NCBI RefSeq assembly: GCF_963676485.1
Contig: NZ_OY781114.1
Location: 4,170,501 to 4,234,500 of the forward strand
Length of the DNA stretch: 64,000 nucleotides
DNA from: an uncultured Cohaesibacter sp.
GTDB lineage: Bacteria > Pseudomonadota > Alphaproteobacteria > Rhizobiales > Cohaesibacteraceae
Reading direction: 5' to 3'
Positions 46,279 to 55,277 of the stretch are shown here, one piece after another; the stretch's first letter is position 1, and each line of letters opens with the position of its first letter. A program made the position numbers and the translations under genes. The notes beneath the pieces were generated by a model that saw nothing but the letters and a program-made list of their open reading frames with translations, was not told the origin of the DNA and searched no databases.

Positions 46279-46316
46279 AAAAAGATATTGACATGCTCGG
46301 GAAAGTTACGCAATCA

Positions 46317-46334
46317 TTAAGTCCATTAACTTGA
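46317..46334. promoter_or_regulatory. Candidate ROK operator
   Basis: Imperfect dyad TTAAGT (46317-46322) / ACTTGA (46329-46334) in the 193-bp divergent region between the ROK gene and the ABC operon. A second inverted pair, ACTCGAC (46422-46428) / GTCGAGT (46445-46451), could form a hairpin just before the ribosome site of the binding-protein gene. Functions inferred only from position. Confidence 0.3.
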
Positions 46335-46471
46335 CTAAATAGCCAATCAAGAGCTATCGGCCAATTCTCAAGACGGCCCAATCACCCCTGCGTAACGTCA
46401 CTCAAGCTTTTTTCCGGCGTTACTCGACCCCTCGGCAAAGGTTTGTCGAGTTTCATTTGAGGAGAACATTT

Positions 46472-47713
46472 ATGCGTTCGAAGATTACAGCTGTCTCTCT
46501 GGCAGCTACTGCCCTAACATTCATGGTTTCCGGTGCCGCGCTTGCCGAAACCCAGCTCAATGCCCTGTTTATGGCGCAGGCCGCTTACAGCGAAGATGAT
46601 ATTCGCGCCATGACGACCGAATTTGAAAAAGCCAATCCTGATGTAAAGATCAACCTGGAATTTGTGCCTTACGAAGGCCTGCATGACAAGACGGTGCTCT
46701 CTCAGGGCGCTGGCGGCGGCTATGATGTGGTCCTGTATGATGTGATTTGGCCTGCCGAATATGCTCAGAATAATGTTCTGGTGGATGTCACTGACAAGAT
46801 CACGGACAAAATGGAAGCGGGCATTTTGCCTGGCGCGTGGACGACCGTCAGCTATGATGGCAAACGCTATGGCATGCCGTGGATCCTCGATACCAAATAT
46901 CTTTTCTACAACAAGGAAATGCTTAAGAAAGCCGGTATCGAGAAAGCACCAACCACCTGGGCCGAGTTGAAGGCGGATGCGCAAAAGATCAAGGATGCGG
47001 GTATCTTGGAATATCCAATCGTATGGAGCTGGGCTCAGGCCGAAGCAGCTATCTGCGATTATACCACGCTCGTTAGCGCCTATGGCGGCGACTTCATCAA
47101 GGATGGGAAACCTGCCTTTGCTGAAGGCGGCGCTCTGGATGCCCTCAATTATATGGTTGATAGCTACAAGTCTGGGCTGACCAACCCGAACTCCAAGGAA
47201 TTCCTCGAAGAAGATGTCCGTAATGTCTTCCAGAATGGCGATGCGGCTTTCGCGCTTAACTGGACCTATATGTATAACCTTGCCAATGATCCAAAAGAGA
47301 GCAAGGTTGGCGGCAATGTTGGCGTCGTTGCGGCTCCGGGTGTTGAGGGCATCAGCAAGGAATCTGCTGTCAACGGCTCCATGGGCCTCGGTATCACCTC
47401 AACTTCCGAGCATCCTGATGAAGCATGGGACTATATTGTCTTCATGACTTCCCAGAAGGTTCAGAATGACTATGCTCGCCTCAGTTTGCCAATCTGGGCC
47501 AGCTCCTACACTGACCCCGCAGTGACCGAAGGTCAGGAAGAATTGATTGCAGCTGCCGAGAAAGGCCTTGCAGTCATGTATCCCCGTCCTTTGACCCCGC
47601 ATTATCAGGAAATGTCCCTTGCGCTTCAACAGGGCATTCAGGAAGCTCTGCTGGGCATGGCCTCTCCAAAGGATGCGCTTGAAGCAGCAGCTGAAAATAG
47701 CGGACTTGAATAA
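46472..47713 (+). CDS. ABC transporter sugar-binding protein (family 1)
   Basis: Periplasmic binding protein of 413 residues with a signal peptide ending near ALAE. It belongs to the MalE/UgpB-type cluster: a DDIRAMTTEFEKANPDVKINLEFVPYEGLHDK opening and NMYNLAND-type later region. ATG 46472 after TGAGGAGA is preferred over the upstream TTG at 46457. It heads an operon of two permeases, a SIS protein, a PfkB kinase and an ATPase. The ligand is probably a sugar or sugar derivative that needs both phosphorylation and deglycation or isomerisation. Confidence 0.9.
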   Translation: MRSKITAVSLAATALTFMVSGAALAETQLNALFMAQAAYSEDDIRAMTTEFEKANPDVKINLEFVPYEGLHDKTVLSQGAGGGYDVVLYDVIWPAEYAQNNVLVDVTDKITDKMEAGILPGAWTTVSYDGKRYGMPWILDTKYLFYNKEMLKKAGIEKAPTTWAELKADAQKIKDAGILEYPIVWSWAQAEAAICDYTTLVSAYGGDFIKDGKPAFAEGGALDALNYMVDSYKSGLTNPNSKEFLEEDVRNVFQNGDAAFALNWTYMYNLANDPKESKVGGNVGVVAAPGVEGISKESAVNGSMGLGITSTSEHPDEAWDYIVFMTSQKVQNDYARLSLPIWASSYTDPAVTEGQEELIAAAEKGLAVMYPRPLTPHYQEMSLALQQGIQEALLGMASPKDALEAAAENSGLE

Positions 47714-47722
47714 ATAAAATGC

Positions 47723-47747
47723 GAGCCGGGATCAATGGTCCCGGCTC
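47723..47747 (+). terminator. Intercistronic hairpin after the binding-protein gene
   Basis: Perfect 9-bp stem (47723-47731 with 47739-47747), 7-nt loop, no T run. Such hairpins after binding-protein genes usually stabilise the upstream mRNA and lower expression of the permeases. The 182-bp gap to the permease gene contains no ORF of note. Confidence 0.6.
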
Positions 47748-47895
47748 CGTCCGGTTTGCAGCTGTCAGGCACGAAGCGCTATGCCTTCCAGATTCTGGGG
47801 GAGCAATGCCGCCCCTGATGTGGTGCGCTGAAACTTTCCACCAAGCCGTCCGGACTCCGTTCCAGTCAATCCAAATTGAATGAAGGTCCAATCTC

Positions 47896-48780
47896 ATGTT
47901 GTCTGACCGCAAGACCCTTCATGTCTGGTTGTTGATGCTTCCGCTTCTGTGCGTCATGATCGCAGTGATCGGGTGGCCACTGATCGACACGATCCGTCTT
48001 TCTTTTACCAACACCCGTCTTGTTGGCTCAGAAGGCGATTTCGTCGGCCTGCATAATTTCACCAAGATGCTTTCAAGCCGGAATTTTCAGCGCGCCTTTT
48101 CAGCGACGATGCAGTTTACATTGATTTCGGTCACCCTTGAAATCGTGATTGGTGTGCTGGTAGGGCTGCTGCTCAATCAGAAATTCTATGGTCGCGCCAT
48201 TCTACGGGGCATGTTGATCTTGCCTTGGGCCTTGCCGACGGTGGTCAATGCCACCTTGTGGCGCCTGATCTACAATCCTGAATATGGTGCCTTCAATGCC
48301 GCACTGCTCAAGCTGGGCATTATAGACCAATATCAATCATGGCTCGGGCAGCCGCAAACGGCGATGATGGCGCTTATATTTGCCGACCTTTGGAAGAATT
48401 TCCCGCTGGTGGCACTAATCGCTCTGGCCGCTTTGCAATCGGTTCCCAATGACATCAAGAATGCAGCCATCTCGGATGGCGCCAACGCCTTCAGGCGCTT
48501 CCGCTATGTCATCTTGCCTTATCTGGTCGGCCCTTTGATGGTGGCCGTTGTTCTGCGCACGATTGAAGCCTTCAAGGTGTTTGACATCATCTGGATCATG
48601 ACGCGCGGCGGACCCGCCAACTCCACGCGCACCTTATCGATACTCGTCTATCAGGAAGCCTTTGCCTTCCAGCGAGCCGGGTCTGGTGCCTCGCTCGCCC
48701 TGATTATTACGCTTGCCATTACCGTTCTGGCCGTCATTTACATCCGCATCATGCGCAGCTGGGCAGGAGGAACCAACTGA
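47896..48780 (+). CDS. ABC transporter permease (MalF/UgpA type)
   Basis: Inner-membrane subunit of 294 residues with six membrane segments. The EAA loop is visible as ISDGANAFRRFRYVILPYL near residue 196. It shares one base with the following permease start (TGATG), so the two are translationally coupled. It works with the other permease, the binding protein and the UgpC-like ATPase of this operon. Confidence 0.92.
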   Translation: MLSDRKTLHVWLLMLPLLCVMIAVIGWPLIDTIRLSFTNTRLVGSEGDFVGLHNFTKMLSSRNFQRAFSATMQFTLISVTLEIVIGVLVGLLLNQKFYGRAILRGMLILPWALPTVVNATLWRLIYNPEYGAFNAALLKLGIIDQYQSWLGQPQTAMMALIFADLWKNFPLVALIALAALQSVPNDIKNAAISDGANAFRRFRYVILPYLVGPLMVAVVLRTIEAFKVFDIIWIMTRGGPANSTRTLSILVYQEAFAFQRAGSGASLALIITLAITVLAVIYIRIMRSWAGGTN

Positions 48781-49625
48781 TGGAGCATCAATCGCGCACT
48801 TTCGCCATTTTCGTTCATGTCATGGCGCTTCTGGTGGCTCTTGTCATTCTGGCTCCGCTCTTGTGGCTTTTCATCATGAGCGTGTCTTCCAATGCGGATC
48901 TTTCTGCCAAGCCGCTGCATTTCTGGCCCGATGTTTTTGACTTCTCGCGTTATGGCCAGTTGCTCTCGCGCAGTGACAACTCCATGGGAGAGGCTTTTGT
49001 GGCTTCTCTGTTCAACAGCATCAAGGTGGCCAGCATGGCAACGTTGATCGCTTTGGCCATTGGCATTCCTGCCGGTTGGGCTGCCTCGCGCAATCCGCGT
49101 GTCGGGTGGTCGCTCGGGGCGGTTGTTGCCACTTATATGCTGCCGCCCGTTGCGCTTTCCGTACCGCTCTACATGATCCTTGCCAAGACAGGCATGTTGA
49201 ACACCACGTGGGGGCTTGCCCTTGTCTATCTGAGCATCCTTGCGCCCTTCTCTACCTGGCTACTCAAGTCTGGCTTTGATCCGATCCCGCGGGATCTGGA
49301 AATGGCCGCTGCAATTGACGGGGCGCGTCTGGATCAAACCTTGCGCATTGTTGTTCTGCCTCTCGCCATGCCGGTGATCGCGACCTCGCTGATCTTTGCC
49401 TTCCTGTTGGCGTGGGATGAATTCTTCTATGCGCTTCTCTTTACCTCAAACCAGCAGGCCAAAACCCTGACTGTTGCCATAGCCGATTTGGCAGGTGGGC
49501 GCGTGTCTGACTATGGCCTGATTGCAACGGCTGGCGTGTTGGCTGCGTTGCCCCCGGTTTTTGTCGGTGTCCTCATGCAACGCGCCCTTATTTCCGGCCT
49601 CACCAATGGAGGCGTGAAAGGTTGA
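48780..49625 (+). CDS. ABC transporter permease (MalG/UgpE type)
   Basis: Second permease, 281 residues, six membrane segments. The EAA loop AAAIDGARLDQTLRIVVLPLAMP is near residue 178. It overlaps the stop of the preceding permease gene and ends two bases before the ATG of the SIS gene, which shows a tight operon. Confidence 0.92.
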   Translation: MEHQSRTFAIFVHVMALLVALVILAPLLWLFIMSVSSNADLSAKPLHFWPDVFDFSRYGQLLSRSDNSMGEAFVASLFNSIKVASMATLIALAIGIPAGWAASRNPRVGWSLGAVVATYMLPPVALSVPLYMILAKTGMLNTTWGLALVYLSILAPFSTWLLKSGFDPIPRDLEMAAAIDGARLDQTLRIVVLPLAMPVIATSLIFAFLLAWDEFFYALLFTSNQQAKTLTVAIADLAGGRVSDYGLIATAGVLAALPPVFVGVLMQRALISGLTNGGVKG

Positions 49626-49627
49626 AA

Positions 49628-50641
49628 ATGAACAAGAAACAAGAAACCGAGGCACAATTGGCTATTTATGACGAAATGGCCAGACAGTTTCAGGATAGCA
49701 AAGCCTCCATTGATGGCGCAAAAGAGCCCGCAGAAAAGATCGCAGCATCCTTGCGCCAGACCGGGCGATTGTTGCTGCTGGGTATGGGCGGATCGCATGC
49801 CGTGGGGCGTGCTCTTGAGCCGCTTTATCGTGCCCATGGCATTGACGCCATCGCCGTTCCCTTGTCTGAACAACTGGGTCAGCCGTTGCCAGTCGATGGG
49901 CGGACGATCATCGTCACATCCCAATCGGGCGAAAGCGCCGAGGTTTTGCGCTGGTTCCGCGATTGCGCGCCCAAGGAGCATGTGTTTGGCCTGACGATGG
50001 AGCCCAATTCCAGTTTGGCAGGGCTTGCGCCATGTCTTGTAGGGGTTGGAGGATCGGAGATTCCCTTTGCTGCGACAAGGAGCCTGACTGTGTCCGCCGC
50101 CCTTCATGCTGCTGTGCTCGGTGCGTTGGGGCGGAATCTGGATGACCTGTTTGCCATTCTGCATGGTCAGCCCTCTTTCGCTATTGATGAGGCGGTTGCC
50201 GCACTTGGTGATGTGAATAGCGTGGTTACCTCTTCGCGTCAGCTTCAGGGGGTGGCAGAAGCCATTGCGCTTGGGCTGACAGAGCTTTCGCGATTGCCCT
50301 GTTTCAGTTTGGAAGGCGGGCAATTCCGTCACGGGCCGGTGGAAATGCTCGGCAAGAGCGTCGGGGTCGTTTTGTTCCGCGCCGATGATGAAACCTGCGA
50401 TCTGGTGACCGGCTTTGCAGACTTTATTGCAGAAACGGAGTCTCCGTTGGTGGTGTTTGATGCTTCGGGCAAAGCTCCGATCAAGGGCGCAATCACGGTC
50501 ACTTGTGCGCAAGCCAAGGGCCTTGCCGCCATCTTTTCGCTTTTGCCTGCTGCGCAGCGGTTTATGGTCGATTTTGCCGCATCTCGCGTTGAGAATGTCG
50601 GTACGCCACTGCGATGCACCAAAGTCACCAGAGTTGAGTAA
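49628..50641 (+). CDS. SIS-domain sugar phosphate protein (FrlB/AgaS/GlmS-like)
   Basis: A 337-residue cytoplasmic protein with two sugar isomerase (SIS) domains. The first has LLLLGMGGSHAVGRALEPL near residue 46 and SQSGESAEVL near 100; the second has QGVAEAIALGLTELSRLPCFSLEGGQFRHGPVEM near 200. The E-x-x-F-R-H-G-P element is shared by GlmS isomerase domains and deglycases such as FrlB. With the PfkB kinase next door it could cleave a phosphorylated Amadori compound or deaminate/isomerise an amino-sugar phosphate. ATG 49628 is preferred over the TTG 6 bp upstream. Confidence 0.85.
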   Translation: MNKKQETEAQLAIYDEMARQFQDSKASIDGAKEPAEKIAASLRQTGRLLLLGMGGSHAVGRALEPLYRAHGIDAIAVPLSEQLGQPLPVDGRTIIVTSQSGESAEVLRWFRDCAPKEHVFGLTMEPNSSLAGLAPCLVGVGGSEIPFAATRSLTVSAALHAAVLGALGRNLDDLFAILHGQPSFAIDEAVAALGDVNSVVTSSRQLQGVAEAIALGLTELSRLPCFSLEGGQFRHGPVEMLGKSVGVVLFRADDETCDLVTGFADFIAETESPLVVFDASGKAPIKGAITVTCAQAKGLAAIFSLLPAAQRFMVDFAASRVENVGTPLRCTKVTRVE

Positions 50642-50658
50642 CAAGGGTTCAGTTGAGA

Positions 50659-51603
50659 ATGAAGAAGAATACCTTAGCGCTGGCGACCGTTGGCAATGTG
50701 AATGTTGATCTGATTATGGGGCCAGTGTCGCCGAACCTTCCCAGTGGTACGGAATTGATCGTCGAGCATGATGAATTGCGGGTTGGTGGTGCCGCTGGCA
50801 ACGTGGCTCTTGCCTGGCAGGCCTTGGGATGTCCCTATCAGATCGCGGCCAATATCGGATCTGATCATTTCGGGAAATGGTTGAAGGCGGAATTCGGGGC
50901 TCCGGCCGCGCGTTGGCCTGCTGTCTCAGGCGGCACGACCGTTTCAGTCGGGGTGACACATCCGGACGGGGAACGTACCTTCCTGACGACCAAGGGACAT
51001 CTGCTTACCCTCTCCTGGCCTCAGGTCAAGGAGATGATCGACTGGCAGACTCTTTCCGGGGGCGTTCTTCTGGTCTGTGGCTCTTTTCTGACTGATAGTC
51101 TCACCCAAGACTATGCGCAGATGTTCGCGCATGCCCGGCGCCATGATGTGGCGATTGCCCTTGATACCGGTTGGCCTCTGGACGATTGGACTGAGGCAAC
51201 AAGGGCAAAGGTTTTGGAGTGGCTCGCCAACTGTCACTATAGTCTGTTCAATCAAATCGAAGCCACCTCGCTTTCAGGGCTGGATGACCCTCAAGACGCA
51301 GGCAAATGGCTGCTTGAGCATATGGCCGATGATGCCACTGTGATCATCAAGCGTGGCGGCAAAGGGGCCATGCTCATGCGTTCAGACTGTCTTCTATCCT
51401 GCCCAGCCCCCAAGGTCTCGCTGGTTGATACCATCGGTGCGGGAGATGTCTTCAACGCGGCTTTCTTTGCTGCCAGAGCGCAAGGTAAAGGCTGGCAGGA
51501 AGCCATGAAGACCGCCATTGAAACGGCATCGCTTGCCATATCCACCCACCCAAGATGTTACCTTCCCACCAAAAAGCCGGAGACGATTCATGAGTTCGCT
51601 TGA
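50659..51603 (+). CDS. PfkB-family carbohydrate kinase
   Basis: Ribokinase-type kinase of 314 residues. The first signature is LRVGGAAGNVALAWQALG near residue 38. The C-terminal DTIGAGDVFNAAFFAA near 257 carries the catalytic Asp and the anion hole. It lies between the SIS gene and the ABC ATPase gene. Fructosamine kinases (FrlD) are of this family, in line with the reading of the operon as an Amadori-product pathway, but the substrate is not fixed by sequence. Start: ATG 50659; TTG 50653 is an alternative nearer to AAGGG. Confidence 0.88.
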   Translation: MKKNTLALATVGNVNVDLIMGPVSPNLPSGTELIVEHDELRVGGAAGNVALAWQALGCPYQIAANIGSDHFGKWLKAEFGAPAARWPAVSGGTTVSVGVTHPDGERTFLTTKGHLLTLSWPQVKEMIDWQTLSGGVLLVCGSFLTDSLTQDYAQMFAHARRHDVAIALDTGWPLDDWTEATRAKVLEWLANCHYSLFNQIEATSLSGLDDPQDAGKWLLEHMADDATVIIKRGGKGAMLMRSDCLLSCPAPKVSLVDTIGAGDVFNAAFFAARAQGKGWQEAMKTAIETASLAISTHPRCYLPTKKPETIHEFA

Positions 51604-52678
51604 CCTTAGTCACGTTACCAAGACGTTCGGTTCGCAAGAAACGCTCAAAGGCATCGACTTGACCTTGGAGAGCGGAGAGTTTCTCGTGCTTCTGGGCGCA
51701 TCAGGCTGTGGCAAGTCCACCTTGCTCAATCTCATTTCGGGCTTGCTCGATCCCAGCTCGGGGACCATCACGCTGGATGGACGCAAACTGAACGGGGTTC
51801 ATCCCAAAGACCGGGATATCGCCATGGTCTTTCAGTCTTATGCGCTTTATCCCAACCTGTCGGTAGCACGCAATATTGGTTTCGGGTTGGAAATGCGCAA
51901 TGTGCCCAAGGCCGAGCGCGAGAGTGCGGTATTGGAAGCGGCCAAGGTTTTGCAGATCGATCATTTGTTGGAGCGCAAACCATCAGATCTTTCCGGCGGG
52001 CAGCGTCAGCGTGTTGCGATCGGTCGTGCTTTGGTGCGCAAGCCGAAACTGTTTCTGTTCGATGAACCACTGTCCAACCTTGATGCCAAATTGCGCATGG
52101 AAATGCGCGGCGAACTGAAGCGACTGCATCAGATGCTGGGGGTCACGATTGTTTATGTGACTCATGATCAGATCGAGGCGATGACACTGGCAACGCGCGT
52201 CGCTGTAATGCGCGACGGTCATATCGAGCAGCTCGGAACGCCCGAAGAAATCTACAATCGGCCAGCGACGACATTCGTGGCGGATTTCATGGGCTCTCCC
52301 CCGATCAACATGTTCAAGGGACAGTCTCTCTCCGGCACGGATTTGATTGAGCTGGATGTCGCCGACAGGCCTTTTGCGCTTGAAACTGCCAAACGCGCCA
52401 ATAAGGCAACGGATGTGCCTGAAAAGCTGGTAGTTGGTATTCGGCCTGAAGCTTTCAGTCTGGAGCCGATAGAGGGGGGCATTTCGTTTGATTGCGTGGT
52501 TGAGATTGTCGAGCTGACCGGCCCTGAGAAAATCGTCTCCTTTGATGTAAATGGCCAGAGACTGATTGCGACCTTCAAGCCCGAGAGGGATTTCCGCGTA
52601 GGGGAAAAGGTCTGCCTTCACGCCTCCCAGGAGAAGCTTTCCATCTTTGATGCAGAAACAGGAAAAAGCTGGCTTTAA
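51590..52678 (+). CDS. ABC transporter ATPase (UgpC/MalK type)
   Basis: Cytoplasmic ATPase of 362 residues. Walker A GASGCGKST is near residue 37, signature LSGGQRQRVAIGRAL near 134, Walker B LFLFDEPLSNLD near 153, and an H-loop THDQ near 190. The C-terminal OB-type (TOBE) region follows, as in MalK/UgpC proteins. The open frame begins at 51518, but ATG 51590 gives the normal N-terminus. It overlaps the kinase gene by 14 bp and closes the operon. Confidence 0.94.
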   Translation: MSSLDLSHVTKTFGSQETLKGIDLTLESGEFLVLLGASGCGKSTLLNLISGLLDPSSGTITLDGRKLNGVHPKDRDIAMVFQSYALYPNLSVARNIGFGLEMRNVPKAERESAVLEAAKVLQIDHLLERKPSDLSGGQRQRVAIGRALVRKPKLFLFDEPLSNLDAKLRMEMRGELKRLHQMLGVTIVYVTHDQIEAMTLATRVAVMRDGHIEQLGTPEEIYNRPATTFVADFMGSPPINMFKGQSLSGTDLIELDVADRPFALETAKRANKATDVPEKLVVGIRPEAFSLEPIEGGISFDCVVEIVELTGPEKIVSFDVNGQRLIATFKPERDFRVGEKVCLHASQEKLSIFDAETGKSWL

Positions 52679-52791
52679 GGCAGGCTCTGAGAGGCTATGG
52701 CGCTGGGGCCTGATGCTGTCATTGAGCCCGGCGCGCTACGGGGCTGAGCCCGGTTTAAGGTTCGCTCTTCTCTTGATAGTTGGAAACAGAA

Positions 52792-52812
52792 CGACGCTGA
52801 AGGCCAGCGTCG
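52792..52812. terminator. Hairpin between convergent operons
   Basis: Perfect 8-bp stem (52792-52799 with 52805-52812) and 5-nt loop between the ATPase gene and the Gfo/Idh/MocA gene. A short CCCTTTC follows on the plus strand. Likely termination site, although without a long T run. Confidence 0.5.
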
Positions 52813-52841
52813 CCCTTTCATGATTTCATTCATTTAGGCGG

Positions 52842-54089
52842 CTATTCAGCGCCCACGCGCGCGACCATGGGGATATAGTTTTCAAGTTCCTCAGCCGGAA
52901 AGGTTACTGTTCTGCCTTCCTCTGCCGAGTAATAGAGCCCCATCAGCATTTGCACCACGGCAACCCCATCCACGAATGTTTCGCTTGGGGTCTCTCCCTT
53001 ACGGAAGCATTCCACCATGTGGCGGTTCTCATCGGTATAGCCGTAGATACCTGCTTCATCTTCCAACACCGGCATGAGCCCTTGTTCTGCATTCTGCTTT
53101 TCAACCAGATCTTCGCCTTCAGAGCCTGCGATTTCGCGGGACATGAAGATTTTAAGGCCTGTGGCCAGCGAGTTGAATTCCATGGAGTATTCCGGCCCGA
53201 GCAGCTCTAGCTGGATGCGCAGGCCAGCGCCAACATAGGCCCATGATGTTGTCGCTTCGATCATGAGATCGTGGCCTTCTTCGTCTTCCAGCGTGATGGT
53301 GGCACGGGCGAAGTCTTCCGAAGGTCGGTTGCGATAGTCGACATCCGCCCCGTAGCGCTCGCTGAGCTGTTGAGCATATTTGGGCTGCGTCCATTTGAGG
53401 TTGGCGACGGTGCCGTTGACTGCCTTGATTTTGAGTGAGCTACGGGTTTTTGCCGGGTCGGTCAGAAGGTGACGCGCAACCTCGACGCTATGGCACATCA
53501 TATCATTGAGCACTCCGCCGCCCTGTTTATCGCCCTGCCAGAACCAAGCTGCATGGGGCCCTGAATGCTCTTCAGCAGCGCGGGCCAGATAAGGCCGTCC
53601 GGCATTGGCTGCGGCGCGGCGCCAGATGATTTCCTTGCCGCGTAATACCGGCGTGCAAAAGACCTGATTTTCCAGATAGCCATGATTGAGATTGGCGTCT
53701 TCCGCGAGCCGGAGCATCTCACTAGCTTCCCCTATGGTGCGCGCCAACGGTTTCTCGCAGGCCACGGCCGTGATGTTGCTGCGTTTCCCTGTCACGGCGT
53801 CATGGATTTGGCGCATGACATCAAGGCGTGTGTGGTTGGGTGAAAGAATCCAGACGGCGTCAATGCTCTTGTCTTCAAGCATGGCATCCAGTGACGCAAA
53901 GGAGGCACATGGACCAAGCCCAAGCTCGGAGGCCAGATCAACAATGCGCTGGCGGTTTTCCGCGCTGCGGCTGTAAACTCCGCTTACCCTGACATTCCTG
54001 ACGCCGAGCATCGATTTGAGATGAAACTCTGCGATGAACCCGCTTCCCACGAGACCGATATTCAGGACTTCTTTTTGTGTCATTGTCAT
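52842..54089 (-). CDS. Gfo/Idh/MocA-family oxidoreductase
   Basis: NAD(P)-dependent sugar or inositol-type dehydrogenase of 415 residues. Rossmann fingerprint NIGLVGSGFIAEFHLKSML begins near residue 10. The EKP motif (VACEKPLARTIGEA) is near 112. The C-terminal alpha/beta domain includes GGGVLNDMMCHSVEVARHL near 192 with the usual catalytic His region. ATG 54089, preceded by GAGGGGGA, is preferred over the frame start at 54194. It follows the LacI gene and the ribose-type importer, so it probably oxidises the imported sugar. Confidence 0.88.
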   Translation of the reverse strand: MTMTQKEVLNIGLVGSGFIAEFHLKSMLGVRNVRVSGVYSRSAENRQRIVDLASELGLGPCASFASLDAMLEDKSIDAVWILSPNHTRLDVMRQIHDAVTGKRSNITAVACEKPLARTIGEASEMLRLAEDANLNHGYLENQVFCTPVLRGKEIIWRRAAANAGRPYLARAAEEHSGPHAAWFWQGDKQGGGVLNDMMCHSVEVARHLLTDPAKTRSSLKIKAVNGTVANLKWTQPKYAQQLSERYGADVDYRNRPSEDFARATITLEDEEGHDLMIEATTSWAYVGAGLRIQLELLGPEYSMEFNSLATGLKIFMSREIAGSEGEDLVEKQNAEQGLMPVLEDEAGIYGYTDENRHMVECFRKGETPSETFVDGVAVVQMLMGLYYSAEEGRTVTFPAEELENYIPMVARVGAE

Positions 54090-54190
54090 GCGTGTTTCCC
54101 CCTCATTTGTGTTCCTATGCTGATTTGAATTGGCGGCTTGCAGTGATCCATGGATAAACTCAAGGGCTTTCCAACAAACCGGAATTGAGA

Positions 54191-55222
54191 TCAAGGCGCT
54201 GGACTGAAAGACTTTTGACGTGGCGGCGCTGTTGTTTCCCTGATCACGATTTCCGTGGGCACCACGATGGAATCCGTTTCGGGATTATCGCCGGAGAGAT
54301 GGGCAAGCAGCCGGGTCATGGCGCGGCGCCCGATTTCAAGGCAAGGCTGGCGCACCGTCGTCAAGGCGGGCACGAAAGCCTCTGCGAGATAGGTATCATC
54401 AAAGCCGAAAACGGAAAGCTCTTCAGGCACAGAAAGCGCGCGCTTCTTGGCTGCACGAATGACGCCGAAGGCCATTTCATCGTTGGCAGTATAAATGGCG
54501 GTTGGAGGATCTGGCAGATCGAGCAAGATGTCGGCAGCTTGCTCGCCGCTTTGATAGCTGAAATTACCCTGTTGGATATAGGCTTCAGGCACTTTGAGAC
54601 CGGCAGCCTTCATGGCATGACGAAAGCCAGACAGACGTCGCACACTCATGCCCTCGGGAATGGGGCCGGCGATATAGGCAATCTTTTGGTGCCCAAGGGA
54701 AACGAGATGATCAATCGCCTCGATGGAGGCATATTCATTATCGATGACCACATGGGTCAAGTCGACATTGTCGATCATCTCAAGGGCCACAACCACTTTT
54801 TGCGCGATGTCGAGAGGCAAGTCGCAGTCGAGGGGCATTTTCCCCGTCATCAGGATCATGCCGTCGGCATGGCCGTGGCTAAGCATGTCGAAATAGTCCG
54901 CTTCGCGCTTGGGGTCGTCCTCGGTGTTGGCCATCAAAAGCGAATAACCGGCATCGTGGGCGACGCTTTCTGCTCCTTTGAAAATATCCAGATAGAAGGG
55001 GTTGCCGATGTCGCGCACCACCACGAGTATCGACATGGTCTTCTGGGTTCTAAGGTTGCGGGCGCTGATATTGGGGCGATAGTGCAGGCTTTCGGCAATT
55101 GCGCGAATATGGCTCAGGGTTGGCTCGGCCACGAGCCCCGTGCCGCTCAAGGCGCGCGAGACTGTTGTCGCTGATACGCCAGCCTTTAAAGCGATATCCT
55201 TGATTTTCGGCTTCTTGTTCAC
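54191..55222 (-). CDS. LacI-family transcriptional regulator
   Basis: Repressor of 343 residues. The helix-turn-helix KIKDIALKAGVSATTVSRALSG is at residues 5-26, with the hinge RPNISARNLRT at about 55. The periplasmic-binding-protein-like effector domain follows. The frame runs up to 55363, but GTG 55222 after GGAGGGG gives the standard LacI N-terminus. It lies at the end of the ribose-type transporter genes, and likely binds the paired palindromes at 59891-59928 in front of them. Confidence 0.9.
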   Translation of the reverse strand: MNKKPKIKDIALKAGVSATTVSRALSGTGLVAEPTLSHIRAIAESLHYRPNISARNLRTQKTMSILVVVRDIGNPFYLDIFKGAESVAHDAGYSLLMANTEDDPKREADYFDMLSHGHADGMILMTGKMPLDCDLPLDIAQKVVVALEMIDNVDLTHVVIDNEYASIEAIDHLVSLGHQKIAYIAGPIPEGMSVRRLSGFRHAMKAAGLKVPEAYIQQGNFSYQSGEQAADILLDLPDPPTAIYTANDEMAFGVIRAAKKRALSVPEELSVFGFDDTYLAEAFVPALTTVRQPCLEIGRRAMTRLLAHLSGDNPETDSIVVPTEIVIRETTAPPRQKSFSPAP

Positions 55223-55277
55223 GGTTCCCCTCCCTCGCTTGCTTCTTTGTGAACCTGTTTGTTCCCTGTGTTTCTTT

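Noticed and set aside
49511-50644. 377-residue minus-strand frame opposite the SIS gene
   Set aside because: Antisense shadow of a gene with clear SIS motifs in a tight plus-strand operon.
54185-55174. 329-residue plus-strand frame opposite the LacI gene
   Set aside because: The minus strand encodes an unmistakable LacI regulator; the antisense frame has no supporting features.
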